Below the pieces are notes generated by a model. It ran no database searches and had not been told where the DNA came from. It worked only from the letters and a program-made list of their open reading frames with translations. From contig KB295454.1 of NCBI GenBank assembly GCA_000328365.1, positions 187,706 to 251,705 of the forward strand: a stretch of 64,000 nucleotides of DNA, read 5' to 3'. Shown here piece after piece: positions 29,359-43,300 of the stretch; within the stretch, counting starts at the first letter, position 1; the number at the start of each line of letters is the position of its first letter. The DNA comes from Capitella teleta. Its lineage: Eukaryota; Annelida; Polychaeta; Capitellidae. A program made the translations under genes and the position numbers.

Positions 29359-32300
29359 ATGCCAGGACTCGACTTCTTCAACAAGACTCCGAAATGGAAC
29401 ATTTTGCAGCTCTTTTTCGTCAGTCTGTCGTTCTGCTCCTTCACTATGAACCATGTGTTTTCAAAGTATGCCCATTACTCAAGGTTATCAGGTGAGTTCT
29501 CATTAGTTTGCATTAGCTCGTGAGGAGAACGGAGTAGCTCAGTCGTTTCGACCGGTTGACTGCAATCCTATGCCGACCGTGGAGGTCCATGTCCCGGGTT
29601 CGAAACCCTATGGGGCTGAGGGCTTAGGATTGTGTAATATAGTTGTAAATCGTGATAATTATAATTCTTCTGTAACTCTGCAGTTTTGCCCAACTGCGTA
29701 ACCACGCCGGGCGCTGTCTACTACTGACGATGGTAGTATGCAAGATAAAAAACCTTTGGGATTTATCGATAAAAGTAGGGAAAGGCTCCGGTCCCGGGCT
29801 TCTGTTCTGGCGCTCTATTCACCCGACTGTGTTGGGCGGAGTCGTAAAACCCCGTATTGTCTTGTGTCGTTAGCTAGTCAATAGTTTATCATTTTTACAT
29901 TTATTTATAATTTATTATTGTTATCATTGAAAGCGACGGTGCCATGCTCGAATGCATGCCTTGCCAAATATAATTATTTTCTTTGTTCATGATTAATTAT
30001 TATCATTTATCATACTGAAAACATTGTCAAAGTTTGATTCAATTTATTGTGCCCCATACTAATGCTACAAAAACAGCTTGATGGTTTTGCTTCTACGCAG
30101 ATGCTAATCTTATCAGTCTCAAAATGATGCCCCAGACAGAACATTGATGCCTATTTCCAGACAGTTGATACTTTGTTAAAAATGACATCATAATTATACA
30201 CCCTCATCTCATATAACATTTCGTCTTCTGTAGCCACAGCTTACCTCATCTATTATGCAATCCTGGTTATTTGCCTCCCACTCATCTACGTGCAACTTAA
30301 TCTGGGAGGAAAGTTACAGATGGGCATTGTGGGAATTTTTGGCGTGTCCATTCCCATTCTGAAAGGTCAGTTTGCATAAATATGTTTAATAATTCATAAC
30401 TTTAAACATATTTTCACCTACTTATTACAGGCACTGGTATAGCTGTGCTGATAACCGCTTTCATTCGATCGCTGACTGATACTTATCACATGGGAATCCT
30501 GGCTTTTTATGCCTTTCAAAGCCTCAAAAGCCCCTTTCCATGGGATCAGTAAGTTTTAATATGAATTATCCCGACAACGTGCAAATTCTCTTTCACAGAG
30601 CAGTGTCTACTAATTTGTATGATGCGGAGAAGACTTACCTGTGGTTAGTGTATTGTTTCTCTAATATTTGGACAAATTCAGACTCATTGACATTTAGCCT
30701 TTATTAAAGCAGAGTGACGTCATGATTTGATTTACAGGAATGATGTTCGTGTGGCTTCTGAGGGAATCGATGACGTTGGAATTTTTTATTGGTGGCTGCC
30801 CACCTGCAATGCTGCTGTTTGGGGAATCATCTTCCTTGGCATCTGTGGGGGTCTGAAATGGGTCGGAATTGTAAGTCTGCATTATTTTGATAACAGCTTT
30901 AATTGACCGAGAAGGTCAATATATCTCTCATAGAGAGAGGTGACAAAGAAGTAAGCGCTTTACAAAATAGTAGTTCCCTTATGATTCGAGGTACAAGGCA
31001 TTATGATTCTCTCTCATGCTGCAGTTGTGGACCATTATGCACGCTCATTTCATTCATGGGTGTCGCAATGAAGATAATTACCTTAAAAAAGACCCTCTAT
31101 TATTTCTAATTTTTTAACATTGGCTCAGATTATATTATCATTATCATTTAATATTAAAACCGCGTCATATTTTACAGGTTTTGACTGTCTTAGGATCTGT
31201 AGCCATTACTCTGTCCGCTACATTGTTGGCCTATGGTCGTGAAGAGTTTGAACATTCATCTGCTCCCGAGAAAAACTTCTACAAGGTCAATTGGGAGGAA
31301 AGCCTTGCACCCAACTCTCTCGTTGCATTTACTGATGTGAGTCTTTGTGTCCTTAGAGACTTATATATCCTCTATAATTACTTTCACCTAAAATGCTTTT
31401 GAACTGTCATAATTTAAAAGAAAGTCTCCAATGTATAGTAAACACACGTCCTCTATCCTACACTTCTTTCTTTACAGAGATGGATTCCCGTTATCAACAT
31501 GACGGTCATAATTGCTGCAGTCTTCCTTGGTTCATTCCCCACAATTGGAAAATGCATCAGTCAAACTTCAATCATGGCTCGCACGTAGGTATCGCCAACA
31601 TTATAACAATATTGTACAATATTAATTTCTGACGCTTTCTCAAGAAAAGATCACACACTTCTGATTGACTTTGTAACATACTTTTTTTGCTTTCCATTTC
31701 AGGTCATGGATGCCAGTGGTATTGGTGCTGGGTGCAATGCCTCACCTCTTCATCAACATGCTGGCTCCATACCTGGATGCAGCAGCTCTTGCTTTGGGGG
31801 TTACTAATAATGAATTGATCACCAATGCAGGTAAGTTAGATTGCATAACATAAAGTAGAGTGTTACAATTAATCAACTCAGCATTCAGAAATGACGTCTC
31901 TATATTTTTACTTTGATATAAAATTTAGCAAGAGATAAAACATTTAACGCACATATAATACATACAGGATCAACAACTGACAGCCTATTCCTTCTTCTCC
32001 CTCGCATCATGAGTGCTCTGAAAGTGACACGTGGGGTTGCTTTCATCTGGTTTCTCACTCTGTTTGTCTATGCCTTGATGTATCAGGTGAGTCGATTCAA
32101 ATTAAAGCAAAAGGTTAAAAAAAATTGTTGATGCTGCTGCAGATTTTGCATGGTGCCGTGATCGTGGACAACTTCGTAGACTGGTTGAACAAAACTTCAT
32201 TCAACTGCTTTTCTCGCAAATCATATCTCCATCTTACACTTTCAATGCTCTATTGCGCAGTTGCTATTGTTCTGTCGTTGCCTATGGTTACTCAGGTTGG

Positions 32301-33859
32301 TATTGTCCCGAGAAGCCGCCGTGTTAGATATCAGATTTCTTCCGACCAGGGTGGGTACTATATTGTGTACTTGGTAGCAACATGGTCCCAAAAGAGTTAT
32401 GGTTTGATTGGGGTATTTGTTGTTCTGTCTCTCATCATTTCATACGGTCAGTTAGTTACTAAATGCAACTTTTTTTATGTATTTCATAAAATATTGTTCC
32501 AGCTCGTGTTAGTAGCTCGCTTACTTGTCTGCGAATCCTCATGGTGTTGCTGTGCAGTCTCGGTGGCTTCTTCAGTTGTGTAAGAATGCAACATGATATA
32601 ATTGTCATTTCACGTGTTACATAATTTAATTAACGTGCAGCAAGTGCAGCTTGAGACTGTAACTTTTAGTTTTATTATACCAGTTAGGAGACTTTACATT
32701 ATTTAACAGATATTCATGGCATTATCAAATTCGGTCAGTGTATCACATCCATTTTAGCCATCTCCTGAACTCTTCAGAGAACTTCAGCCGTCGCAAACGC
32801 AGCATGAACCGTAAAACAAATTTAAAACGAGTACAGGCGCCGGTTGCTTCCTTTGAAGTAAACGAATTTGCCAACAAGAAAAAAACAAACCCAAACTTCA
32901 CTTTGTAGTTTTACAGCATAATTTTTGCTTAGCTTGAATAAATTCTTCTTCCAGTAGTATTTCTCTCGGCTGTCAAAATATTTAGTCACTTCAATGACCT
33001 TAATTGTAAAGTGGCTTCGTTTTGAAATTGAACAGGGCAATGTCTCCTCTCGCTGTACTCTTCAAGTATAATGCTATTCAATTAAATATGTTTCATTAGA
33101 AATTCCTAGATGGAAATATTCATGGATGGCTTATTTAGGTTATTACTTTACTAGTGTGTTAATGCATGCAACCAAAAACATTGTTTTACCAACATGGCCA
33201 ATAAACTATTTCTACTCTTAGGCCACTTTCATCTATTTCGCCCAATTCGACGAGGAGGTGCAAAACATCTCTTTACTGGGTCGAGACCAATCCCCGATCG
33301 TGTATCCAACGTGGGCCTACGCACTCGGATGGCTCATCTGTCTTGGGCCGATTGTCTTGGGTCTTCTTCTGGGCCTAATGCATTCATGCTGCTCGTCAGA
33401 GAAAGTGAGTATTGCACGCCTAGAAACACCGCTGACATAGAGTTGATTAGGATTTAATTTAGTTACCTATCAAGAGTTAGGGATAATACCCATAGATGTA
33501 CACATCTTTTTGGTTAGGTAAACCATTGCTACTGTAGACCAGATTGAGACAGCTTTGTCATGGGCTAAACTATAGAGCTGTATGACGTATGTATATGATT
33601 TCTCCCATGCAGGTTGTCTTTATTCTCAATAGAGGATTACTATCTAATACTTTGCCTAATCATATCTTCAGATTATCCAATATTATAGTTTATATTATCT
33701 TATCTTCAGCGTATGTGTGCTCGCGCGGCATACGATGACGCAATATCGAGCAATGGAGAAGACATTATAGATAGAAAAGCCCACAAAGGACATTTCCATG
33801 AATACCGAAGCAGCGGCCATAATAACTATTTGGAACCTTCTGGAATACGCAGATATTAA
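29359..33859 (+). CDS. Divergent SLC6-family transporter-like membrane protein
   Basis: Fourteen exons give about 577 residues: 29359-29491, 30234-30365, 30431-30548, 30599-30643, 30738-30870, 31178-31336, 31478-31584, 31703-31830, 31968-32086, 32143-32295, 32350-32446, 32503-32579, 33222-33404, 33710-33859. The layout matches sodium:neurotransmitter symporters: PLIYVQLNLGG (family PLFFLEVALGQ), GIVGIFGVSIPILKGTG, SPFPWD, a helix pair ending in GGLKWVG, MVTQGGYYIVYLV (family MCTEGGxYVFQLFD) and YPTWAYALGW near the end. The length is that of the family and about twelve hydrophobic segments are present. What is missing is telling: the TM1 NVWRFPY motif is replaced by NHVFSKYAHY and the TM8 LDSxF motif by HGAVIV, so sodium-coupled transport is doubtful. 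Its substrate is unknown. Intron 1 carries a SINE. It could be an orphan transporter or a scaffold. Confidence 0.75.
29527..29875 (+). mobile_element. tRNA-derived SINE in intron 1 of SLC6-like gene
   Basis: The head resembles a tRNA: an A-box-like TAGCTCAGTCGTTTCG at 29534-29549 and a perfect B box GGTTCGAAACC around 29597-29607. The body includes AACTGCGTAACCACGCCGGG and TTTGGGATTTATCGATAAAA, and the end is GTCGTAAAACCCC. Possible target duplication TTAGCT(C/A)GT at 29513-29521 and 29870-29878. Related copies are at 53217-53464 and a fragment near 58785. Confidence 0.85.
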
Positions 33860-36544
33860 TGTAGTGGTGACCTTGACCACCTCATTTTGATGACTTCATA
33901 AGAATCCACATTCATACCATGAATTAATTGTTTTGTTTCACAATTTCTTCCAGGGAAGTTAAGATTCTCTAGATGACTATTCATACTAGTATTTGTGTGA
34001 TGTGAGTTATTAATTACTTTATAATTGATAGGTTGTGCTGATGTGAAATGTATGTGATCTAGTGTGCGCAAATGTGTTGTGAATTTGATAACATTAGATA
34101 AATAATGTTCTTACATTTTGATTCGAAATATACACTAATACGTGTCAATGCCTTTTTTGTTTAAAAAATATACTTTATATCCATGGGCGTGTTCTTCATT
34201 CTTTATATCCATGGGCGTGTTCTTCATTCAGCTTGCTTTCAAGTTTCTGCGTTTGCAGGTGACAAAAGCCAAACAGAGCAATTATGTAATTTCTGGATTC
34301 TCACTAAGCGTTTTCCACCTATCTTGAGATTGGAATAACCAACAGTGATTCACATTCAGAAATCAAAAAGAGACCATGCGCAAAAGAAAAGAAAAGAAAA
34401 AAAATGCCAAAATAGTCTCAATGCGATAATCCGAAGAAATTTTTAAATATTTATCCTTACAGTACAATTATTAATTTCAAACAACTAAAAATTCCCAGGT
34501 AGAATCTTTTGGGACTGAACTAACTAAATTTCAGTGCTTAAACACCAAACGACGGAGATGCTCTCGTGCATCAAAGATTACGCAGAATGCGTATATAGAT
34601 AAACATTCGCATTCGTTGTTTTGAAAGGGCAGGCAGCTACGAAATCTTGCCGACATGTTATTCCATCAAGAGATGGGTGAACGGAACTGAAGGTGATTGG
34701 GCAAACCTGGAAAATGACCCCAACATGAAAATTCAATCGAAAGCGCATCGATTTGCCTGGTTTAGACCCCAAGATTCCGAATCCATAGTTTGAAATAAAA
34801 AATATATACATATATATTATTATAACAATGGCCTTAAACTAGATGCATGCTTGAACTTCAAGGACATTGCCTTAAAGTGTTTTGTTGCGAAATAAAAGTT
34901 CTTGAAAGTTCTCCTGCTCGAAATAGGTTGAAGTAAAGTAGTCTTCCCCTCGCGGAGGGGAAGATGGAGTTGAGCACAGACTGAAGTGAGATCCAATTAG
35001 GGCCGGCGTTCGAATATAAAATATTTAAATGATATAGAAGCCATTGAAACATATATGGCTCACCATGATTGTTGCATGCTGAGACAAAGTGAGAAGCTAA
35101 CAAGAAGAATGTAGATGCCCAGCTGCATGTCCTTCCAGTTTCATTATGAAATGCAAATCTGCTCAAAGATACGCATACAGTAATCTCCTGTGGTGTCTCT
35201 TGACTCTATTTACAGGTAGGTAATTAATTATTGACTTGATGCCCACGAGAGAAAAATCATGATTACAATTATTTTATACACTATATCCTTCAGTAAATTT
35301 GCAGGACACAATGGATGCTTTTCATTCAAGTGTACAATGAATTAGACTGGTTGCCATCTCACGACAAGTAAGACCTGCAAGTGGCATTGGTAGAGAACAA
35401 CATGGCGTTGGCTTCTGAGCACTGCTTACTATCTTCCTGAGTATCAGACGCAGAAGAAGCGATGTAGATAGGCAGGTATCTGGCAGCCACTGAGCAGTGC
35501 TTCTAATAGTGCAATACATCCTGCAAATGATTTGAGTGCCGAGTGGCTAAATTGTGGGGAGAAACATGCAACTACAGTTACTCCACCCTTTCTTTGTAAA
35601 AACAACATCGAGCTAACATAAACACACATGCAAAGCACATGGATGGTTTAATAATAGAATTTGCTGCATGCTGCATCAGGGAGGGGGGGGGAGAGTGGTT
35701 TTTGTTATTGCTACATGTCGAGGTATTCCAGTGCGCACGTACAAGTAGGTTGCTCAGCGAAAGATGGGTTTGGAAGAGGTAAGATAAATGTTTTAATATA
35801 CATGAACATGACATGACTGGGAAACTAGAAGTAGAATTGATTAATTACCCAGCAAACTGGCAGCGTGCATATATGTCCCGTTTAATTATTTAATCTTAAC
35901 CCGTGCGGCAGATAAAATGTGCCTTCCCTATTTTTCGTCTCCTTTGCAGCTCTCTTTAAATCAAACGTTGTCGCTGTCGGAGAATTTGAGGAAATAAAAA
36001 ATAAAACATGAAAACTAGCATTTCCTTCTCCTCTTGAGGGAGAGGGGAAAAATCGCTGCTTCGTTTTAGCAATTCAAGTTTGAGACCAGATTTTTGTGAG
36101 ATATTTTTTATGGGAAAGGATCAAGATTAGTGAAATTCTGGATATGACGGCCTAGTATTTCCTCGACTGAACAGTGTACTTGTACAGTACCAAAGGTTGC
36201 GTGGAGTCACAGCATGATCCATTTGGAAAAAGACACGGTTTGGTGAATGATGCATACATTGCCAAACAATTGTATAAACAGCTGTTAGTTCAGTACAAGC
36301 TCTGCTGCTATGTATTCGCACAATGTGCATTCAATTGAGTAGTAAAAATGAGTAAAATTGGTATCAGCATTCATAAAGACACGAATCAATATATATATAA
36401 TTTTTAATTTATTTTCAATACTTATCACAATCACACCCAGCAATGATATGTTGTACTGCCAAAATGAACACATTGGAGAGACTTTTAGACGAAGTTGAAT
36501 TATTTATTCTATTTTATTTATCCATTTTTTATTTTTTATTTTTT

Positions 36545-36577
<33 letters not shown>

Positions 36578-37369
36578 TTTTTATTTTTTTTTGCTATATA
36601 GAAAGGCTTAGGAAGTTAATTAAACATTATTTGCCAATTACGGAACATGGGATCCGGTTTAAATATTTATTGTAATTGTAATTCATTCTAACCTCTACTA
36701 TTGTTTGATTATGGATGTTTTGTACATGTAACACCTTAGATCATTCATACAGCAGTTCCTTGGAATATCATGGGATGAAATGATAAAGCACTAGTTGTAG
36801 TCCTCTCCCAGGATTAACGGGCTAAGGTCAAAACACTTGGATCGTTTGCGAAGTTCCTGTGCTGCAAGTCTGCAACACCTTAAACCAACGCCACACAGGT
36901 ATCAATTTTGCTGCTTCGGTTTAATTTCTGGATACGTCTGATTATGACCAAATAATGTAATTACAAAATATGAAATCAGTATCAAACTGCAATAAACTCG
37001 GAAATTTAAGCAATCGCGCGAAACCTTCCAACACCTTGTGGGCATTTGAAGAAAACATTTCTGCCAAGATTAATTACAAACGCACACTACAAGCCGACTT
37101 TACCACTTGAGATTCGCGTCTGAAGGAAAGAGAAGAGAAAGAAAAAATAAAAGGCATTAAAAGAGATATAGCCCTGTCTGGATTTTGCGGGAAGAAAAAA
37201 AAAGCAAGGGAAAAATAGATTCCCTTCCTAGCTCAAAAGGAACCCGGACCGCCTTCTCGAGACCCAGACTGGAACTTGCGTTTGCCAATCTTGGTAGCGC
37301 GGTTTAGTGGAGTATTCGGACGCCCTTTTTGAATCTAGTGGCCACACGGGGCCACGTTCAGGACTGGAC
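33860..37369. other. Intergenic, SLC6-like gene to procollagen
   Basis: About 3.5 kb without a recognisable gene. It contains an exact 28-bp tandem duplication (34173-34228), an AT-rich (TTTTATT)n-like run near 36500-36590 and a short G run at 35682-35690. The last few hundred bases before 37370 should carry the procollagen promoter; AATAAAAGG at about 37146 is TATA-like but unproven. Confidence 0.45.
34173..34228 (+). repeat. Exact 28-bp tandem duplication
   Basis: The unit CTTTATATCCATGGGCGTGT plus 8 more bases occurs twice with no mismatch, so it is recent. Confidence 0.95.
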
Positions 37370-40300
37370 ATGCGATTGTGGGTGGTTGGCCTGCTCGTTG
37401 CGTTGACCATCGCTGAGGTCACGCTTGCGCAGAGGGATCCTTCGAGAAGGAGAGGCCGCAAGAGAAGTGAGTATTAGGAATGACCAATCATTAAGGCAAC
37501 CATGGTATGAATTTCCCTCAGTGCAAAAAGATCTGTTCCTTGGTCCAAGTTGGTGGATATTGGATCTAGGTTCATTGATCGTGATTTACATAATGTAAAT
37601 CTCATTTCTTCATGCCTAGAATTTCAAATTTGAGTCTTCCCCTTTTTAACATTATGGAAGCATTTTTATAGGATACTGAAATTATACATTAAACCAATAA
37701 ATACACCAATTCAGTGTTAATCAGGTTATTTTTCCAATGTTGCGTGTGTTGACATATCTCACCCTGGTTGTCTTTGTCATTTTCCGTATGAATTATCAAC
37801 GTATAAAATGAACCAATTTTCTGATATTTCAATTATTCCGTGAATTTTCCTTCGAAATAAGCAGACACCATTCATTTGTGAAAGTTTGACTTTCTGCTGA
37901 AATGCTTTACAGTGAATCCTGCGGTGGAAATTCAATCGAGAACGTTTGCAGATGTTGAATGTAAAATTGATTCATAAGTAAAGGACGTAATCGTGCAGCT
38001 GTAAAAGTGAAATAACGATGACACGATTGTCAACTTTATGAGGCATCAAGGTGAACCCAATGTGCTTAAGGACTTTTTCGAATATATAACTATAATAATT
38101 ATAATTTTTTGACAATTAAAATTATAATTACATATCAATATCCGTACATCCCTTTGTAAATATCGGTCTTATTTAAACTTTGTCCGTGCGTTGAAGTGTT
38201 GATGTTATTGTGCTTTAAATGTGTGCATTTCACAGGCTTATTTGGTTTTTGCTCAATGATGGCTGCCAACCATGATTGACAATTGCCCTCTGGCTTTGCT
38301 AAAATATTTATATTTATTGGTTGCAAAATTTTGGACAGCAATATAGCATTCAATCATTAATCAAATTGCATATATCCTTCTACCATTAAACAATCTCACC
38401 CATAAATTTAATTAATTTATTCATTAAAGTGCTAGTACTCATGCTGTAAAACACACGAAAGCAGCCATACGTTATCCCAAATAGTAATGCCCAGTCGCAA
38501 ATCGGTGTCTTTTAAATACTTTAGCTCCACCCTGTATTGCGGCTGCCAAGCAATAAAGCCACTAGACAACGCCATTCATTGTATCGCTGTGCAGCTCAAG
38601 TGTGTTTACATCACACCGCCCTAATCGAGCAATCTTAGCCACTTTGCGTGCTACCTTCCTCTCATGCGAGCTCTTCAAACGTGACGGTACCACTTTCCCA
38701 AGAAGCTCTGTCGTGATATTTTTTTTCCAACCCCAAGTTTTCTTTTTTTTGTTTTACCAACTCTTCCAGCGCAAAATGAAGATATATAAACTTCGCTTGA
38801 TCTGGAAGTCATTTTCAAGAGCTTGTTGGTTGGCGGTGTGGCAGAAAAAAAAAAGTAAAAAAAAAAAAAAAAAAAGCACCGTCTAGTCATCTGTCTTAGA
38901 AGCGCAAAAAAAAATAAACCGTTATGCAACCAAGTTAAAATTGCCTCCAGATTCCGAACGCCATGTTTTCCCTATTTCACTGTGTGGTAAATCGCTTGAA
39001 AAGAAAGCTGCAACTGGCATGTTTGTGTTGCAGTTAATCTAGGCTTTGATGGGGCAATGTTCCAGTTGTACTGTGAGTATCAATATCTCACGCTAGGCTA
39101 TAATGGTTAACTAATGTTTAAAGACAGAATGTGTATGGCTTTATTCTTTATGACTGATTATAGTTTTGTTAGTAGCACTGTTTGTGGAAAAATACATGGC
39201 TCTTGCATCCCCAAGGATTATGGATTTCATTAACTAGTAGACAACACTGTCTCCAAGCTATTCAAGTAATATATGCGCTTCAAAAAATGCAATTTATATC
39301 ACAAAAGAATACGTAATACATACTTAAATATTTTGTTCCTGGGCCTGTGTAGGGCTGAGCCTCCAATCCGTGTATGTTTTACTCTCGAGAAGAGAGCACA
39401 TTAATTATATTGAGAGCATTCAACAGAATTAGGCAGCAGATTTGTTAACACGGGTTTGTTTGAGCCGAAAGCCACCGAGTTCATTAACATGTCTCGTTTG
39501 TAAAACCAATGCAGACGGATATCTCAAATGTTGACGCAAATTAAGAACACGTGCACGTGATCCAAGTCACGTGTCTCTAATTCAAGCGGAATCTTTAAGC
39601 GAAACCACATGGGTCCCCCGTACAGCTGTGACCTTATCCATTCGCATCTGTCCTTCATTCATCAGATATGTCACTTAATAGCATTCATGTTTGGCCTCAA
39701 AATGTTGGTGCCATTTGAAATTATCCTCAAATCTGAGGGCACTGTAACGTATTGAAATTATAGAATGCATTGCATTCTTACTCATTCTATGCCTATCGTA
39801 CTGCTTACCGAGTGTTTCCTTACATCGCCTCTTCCTCCTCAACCACCCCCTCCTTGGCTCCTGTTGCTGCCTTCTCCCTTCCCGACCACTTTTATTCTTC
39901 CTCCCACCGAATTAGCACTCCATTATAAAATATTCTGAATGCATTATCAACGCATGCAGTTTTATGGTTGACTAACGATGTAAGATATCTCACATCGTTA
40001 TGGCTTCAAAGAAACCACAGATAAAATCGGCATTAAACGTCATCCATAATTGCTCGTAATCTAATTTATGATGCTGTCTGTCTATCGTCTGCTTGCACTT
40101 GTATTTAGTAAGCCTTTCTGCATGTCTCTTAGCGACGAGTAGCTGTTCAATCTCACCACGCTATCCTTTTAATGGGTCTTATTGATGCAAGCACATCGCT
40201 AAAGCCATAGTTCGGTGTATTGTTTATGACCATACGAACAACGCAAGGTTGAGCACCCGACCTAGCTTCATTTGCAGATCAACACGGCTGAAAAGCCAGT

Positions 40301-43300
40301 TATATTATTAAATGCTAGATAGAATGTGATTCGTGTCACTATTTGGGTTAGTAACAATAACACAAAATAATCAATTGAGAATCAAAGTCAGTCTTAGAAT
40401 GCATCCTAGCACTAAAAGTATTAAACAATCAACTAAAAGAAGAAACAAAAACCAGCGTTTCCCATGAGGGAAAAAAGGCCGCACAAAAACAATACCATTT
40501 CCTCGCCAAATTTTTCTCAGACAAATCCTGTATGGCACGAATTGTCTGTTTAGGCGTAACACTATCGGTTGCTAACCTCTTAACAAACTTGTAGTTTAGG
40601 AAATTCGAGACAAAATTAGCAGACTTAGGACTATCAGTGTATCTCAATTGACAACCTGTCTGTTTGTTGAGAAGGAAGCTGTGTGGTCCTGGTCGGCACG
40701 GTGGCTTGAAATGCTCAGCAATGACATGTTGTGTAAACATAAAACCGAATCGAGAGAGTGATTTCCTCCGCAGATTCTCTTGTTTTCCAGACGGTGCTGT
40801 CAGACGCCTATTCCTATTTTTTTCTCGCTCTGTTGAGATGCGGTTTGCTTTATTGTTTTATAACATTTGTGGTCTTAATCGGCCAATGGCACACATACCA
40901 TTTACACACACCAGTGACATGGAACATTGGATAGGGTAGCGACCGCTGAATGCTGAAGACATTATGCATTCAACTCAACTCTGGACGTAAATGTTTTCCT
41001 TCAATTGTATTGCAAACACAATCTCGTTTACTCTGTCCCAATCAAATGTCTTCAATCAACGTGTACTTATTTAAGATTGCTCAATTCTTGAGGATTTTAC
41101 ATTAAATATCGGAGCAGTACTTTGTGGGCTGCACGGGTCGCATGTTGACAAACACTTGACATGCCAATCTAAACAATCTCAACGAGATAATCCTATAACT
41201 CTCCACCCAAGGATAGTTTGCAAAACCCGTGCAAGTGCCCAATCTTAAGAATTCGCGACTCCTTGGCACTGTGGCACTAAATCCACTTTAACTTGTCTAC
41301 AAGTCATGAACTGTCGGACATTTAGTGAGCAAGTAAGTAAAACAAGGTGATAAATCTGTCCATATGGGTGTTCGTGGGTCGATGTCCTTGAAGCCCTCGT
41401 GTGTAAATTGTCAATGTTTTTCTTCTGCTGAAGTGATGTGTTACTCGTCCTGTATGTGGTGCACGGAAATGCTGACCCGCATGTGCTGTGATTGCACTTT
41501 AGTCTGTTTTTTTTTAGATATATAGCCAAGCGTCATCGCCTATGTATGGATCTCTATTGCATGTGTGACTGGGGGCTATCTTTTAAGATAAGATAAGATG
41601 ATTGTATTCATTCGCATTGGGGGCCATAATGAAAGTGAATGACTATTGAGAATTGATTACATTTAGAAGTTAATTGCACCCATCAAGGGACGAAGGAATT
41701 TTGTTTTCTATTGGTGTTGGAGAGTAGCGTTCTTGGGAACATTTGACATGACTACTCGTACTAGTATAAAGGTGGAATGTGTTTGAAAATTAGCGTTTCT
41801 CTCCTTGACCACGGCTATAATTATTCCCTATTTGCAGAGTGTACTTACGGTGGAAACACCTACAGAGATGGTGAGGAATGGACGCCGTACGGAGACAGTG
41901 ACCCTTGCTTCAAATGCACTTGTCTCGATGGTGAATTCAACTGCGAGACCGAACAGTGCCCTGAGCCAGAATGCGACAACCCAATAACTGAAATCGGAAA
42001 ATGCTGTCCTGTCTGTCCTGGTGAGATTAGTGTGATTGCCTCTTTCAGTTAATTGAAAATCTTGCTTCTCTTGTTTCCAGTGCTGGCAGCAGAAACGGTG
42101 TGTATAATATGATGAATATTACCCACTGTACGATTGATGCATTTATAGTCTGGTACTTCAGTGATCTAGTTATAATTTGTTTTTATCGTAGAAATTATTG
42201 TTTTACAGATAACTGTTGAATTTCATATCCGTTTTTTGTCTTCTATTGCAGGATACGGAATCAACAATTGTAAGTTTGAAAACAAAAAATATTCAGAAGA
42301 GAAAAAAACGTCATAATTTTATTTGAGTTGTTTTTTCTTTTTTCTTTTATTTATTTTTTTAATGCAATTTGTTTCTCGGGTGCTAGCTGGAATAACTGTC
42401 ATAGATTTAAACTGACCACGCCTGCCATTTTGTGTTTGTTTATTTCTTTGTTTATCTACCTCAGGTTGGGGTAGCAGGTCGCCAAGGACCAAGTGGAAGG
42501 CAAGGCGAACGGGTGAGTTCACTAACCTCATTCTACTAAGTTTGCACTACCGATTAACTCCTGTGTTTGTCATTTGTTGTTATTTGTTTGGTGCATTATG
42601 ACTGTCGTTATTTCGTAACTGTGTTTGTATAACTGGAATGTGTTTAAGAGAAACAAGAAGATAACAAGTGTAATGGATATAAATATAATTAACATGAGTG
42701 AGAATTAGTGAACTATTGTCAAAGAGTTCTTGAGAGAAAGCAAATGAAAACGTAAAGCATGAAAACGAAAATAGCAGAACCTTAGATAGCTCTACAAACA
42801 AATTTAATTTGTACCACCAGTATTCGGTATTAACTGTAGCTATTTTGGTTAAACGACTAAAACGTTAATTGAAGAGAGGCCTTCGTCTTAACCTGAACCG
42901 TCAGCGCAGAACTAAATTTCATTTAAACATCACAGACTATATAGTAGACTACAGACTGCGGTGCCCGGTGAAATATGCCTAAACCCAAAAAAATCACATA
43001 CTGACAAGTTGACAAATATATCGCCTTGTTAAACAGCTCAAAGAGGCTGTGAAGTTATTATCCCGTATACACATACGATATAAATGTGCAAGTCCACACA
43101 TAATTCCTGTCAACTAGCGATTTATTCTAGACATAGAGAAACCCAGGAATTTCCTCAACATTTGCATTTTACAGCAAAACAAGTGCATGGGAGCACTTAA
43201 ACATGTCAGATGTTTTATGGACTTAGATAGGGCAACGGTTGTGGAAATCTTGAAGCGAGGATGAAGGGGGAAAAATCGAGCCAGACATCGGATGTGTACT

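Noticed and set aside
34858-35166. 102-codon minus-strand frame between the SLC6-like gene and the procollagen
   Set aside because: No motif, signal peptide or splice context.
40371-40740. Overlapping minus-strand frames in the first collagen intron
   Set aside because: No family resemblance and no splice partners; probably chance or an old repeat.
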